DNA of 64,000 nucleotides from Heterohyrax brucei (Eukaryota > Chordata > Mammalia > Hyracoidea > Procaviidae): positions 55,860,333-55,924,332 of the forward strand of contig CM053141.1 in assembly GCA_028571685.1 (NCBI GenBank), in the 5' to 3' direction. How positions within the stretch are numbered: the first letter of the stretch is position 1; every line of letters begins with the position of its first letter. This document shows, piece after piece, positions 63,763 to 64,000 of this stretch. A program made the translations under genes and the position numbers. The notes beneath the pieces are model-generated. The model had not been told where the DNA came from. It did not search any database and saw only the letters and a program-made list of their open reading frames with translations.

Positions 63763-64000
63763 TAAGGTTGTGTATCAACTTGGCTGGGCCATGATTCTCA
63801 GTAGTTTGGCAGTTATGTAATGATGTGAACACCTCCGTGATGAGATCTGATATAATCACCTCGGTGATGAGATAGGCTATGAGCAGCCAGTCAGTTGAAA
63901 GGGGGCTTCTTTGGAGGTGTGGCCTGCATCCAATATATATGGACTTCCTGGCAAAGTTCACTGGCTTTTGTTCACTGTGGATTCTGTGTTCAGCTTGTGA
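63763..64000 (+). mobile_element. LTR-like element, cut by the window end
   Basis: GTTGTGTATCAACTTGGCTG, then two close units CACCTCCGTGATGAGATCTG and CACCTCGGTGATGAGATAGG, then CCTGCATCCAATATATATGG. The opening matches the minus-strand start of the LTR at 32906-33545 (TATGTCAACTTGGCTACT). Family not named. Confidence 0.5.

Overview
This window is mammalian nuclear DNA, and its repeats point to an afrotherian, most likely a proboscidean (elephant-type) genome. The diagnostic signal is about thirty copies of a tRNA-headed SINE of the AfroSINE type. Its 3' tail (a 'cctataGGGT..CTATGAGTC' block followed by a 'GATGGCA-GTGGGTTTGGTTT' block) resembles the 3' end of the RTE/BovB-type LINEs also present here. 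L1 elements with an unusual 3' UTR and MLT1-like MaLR solo LTRs with their own internal sequence fit the same assignment. Species is inferred from remembered repeat families, not from a search.

I recognise no intact host protein-coding gene, RNA gene or CpG-island promoter. The open frames are short and mostly shadows of repeats. The only coding-derived sequences I can name are decayed transposon genes: L1 ORF1 and ORF2, an RTE/BovB endonuclease and reverse transcriptase, and the C-terminus of a mariner transposase.

Layout. 1-981: unique sequence with a 211-codon open frame of doubtful meaning. 982-4545: 5' portion of an L1 (5' UTR, ORF1, endonuclease domain) whose 3' half is missing. 4890-5995: AfroSINEs and a MaLR LTR. 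6895-9916: old L1 ends, a minus-strand L1 3' end, SINEs. 9917-16780: largely unique sequence with scattered SINEs. 16834-24510: a nest of microsatellite-embedded SINEs, a long minus-strand L1, a minus-strand RTE 3' end, and a second minus-strand L1 piece split by a near full-length plus-strand RTE. 24511-30230: unique sequence, ancient MIR/L2 and a solo LTR with a target-site duplication. 30396-38778: a near full-length plus-strand L1 carrying three LTR insertions and an internal deletion. 38779-44500: mostly unique, with a SINE, RTE scraps, a polypurine tract and a minisatellite. 44510-51660: dense SINE and LTR patchwork, including a composite tRNA/RTE SINE and a SINE split by an L1 3' end. 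51655-56456: minus-strand L1 3' UTR, a mariner remnant, an RTE 3' end, and two MaLR LTRs in opposite orientation. 56457-64000: mostly unique with MER5, SINE and LTR pieces; the last element runs off the window.

Functionally the window is best read as intergenic or intronic sequence shaped by successive retrotransposition. L1 machinery explains the A-tailed insertions with 14-16 bp duplications. RTE machinery probably mobilised the AfroSINEs through the shared 3' tail. ERVL/MaLR activity explains LTRs with 5-bp duplications. The most interesting features are the nested insertions that give a relative chronology, a CpG-rich E-box-bearing solo LTR, a composite SINE, a mariner remnant and an exact 19-bp tandem array matching heat-shock elements.
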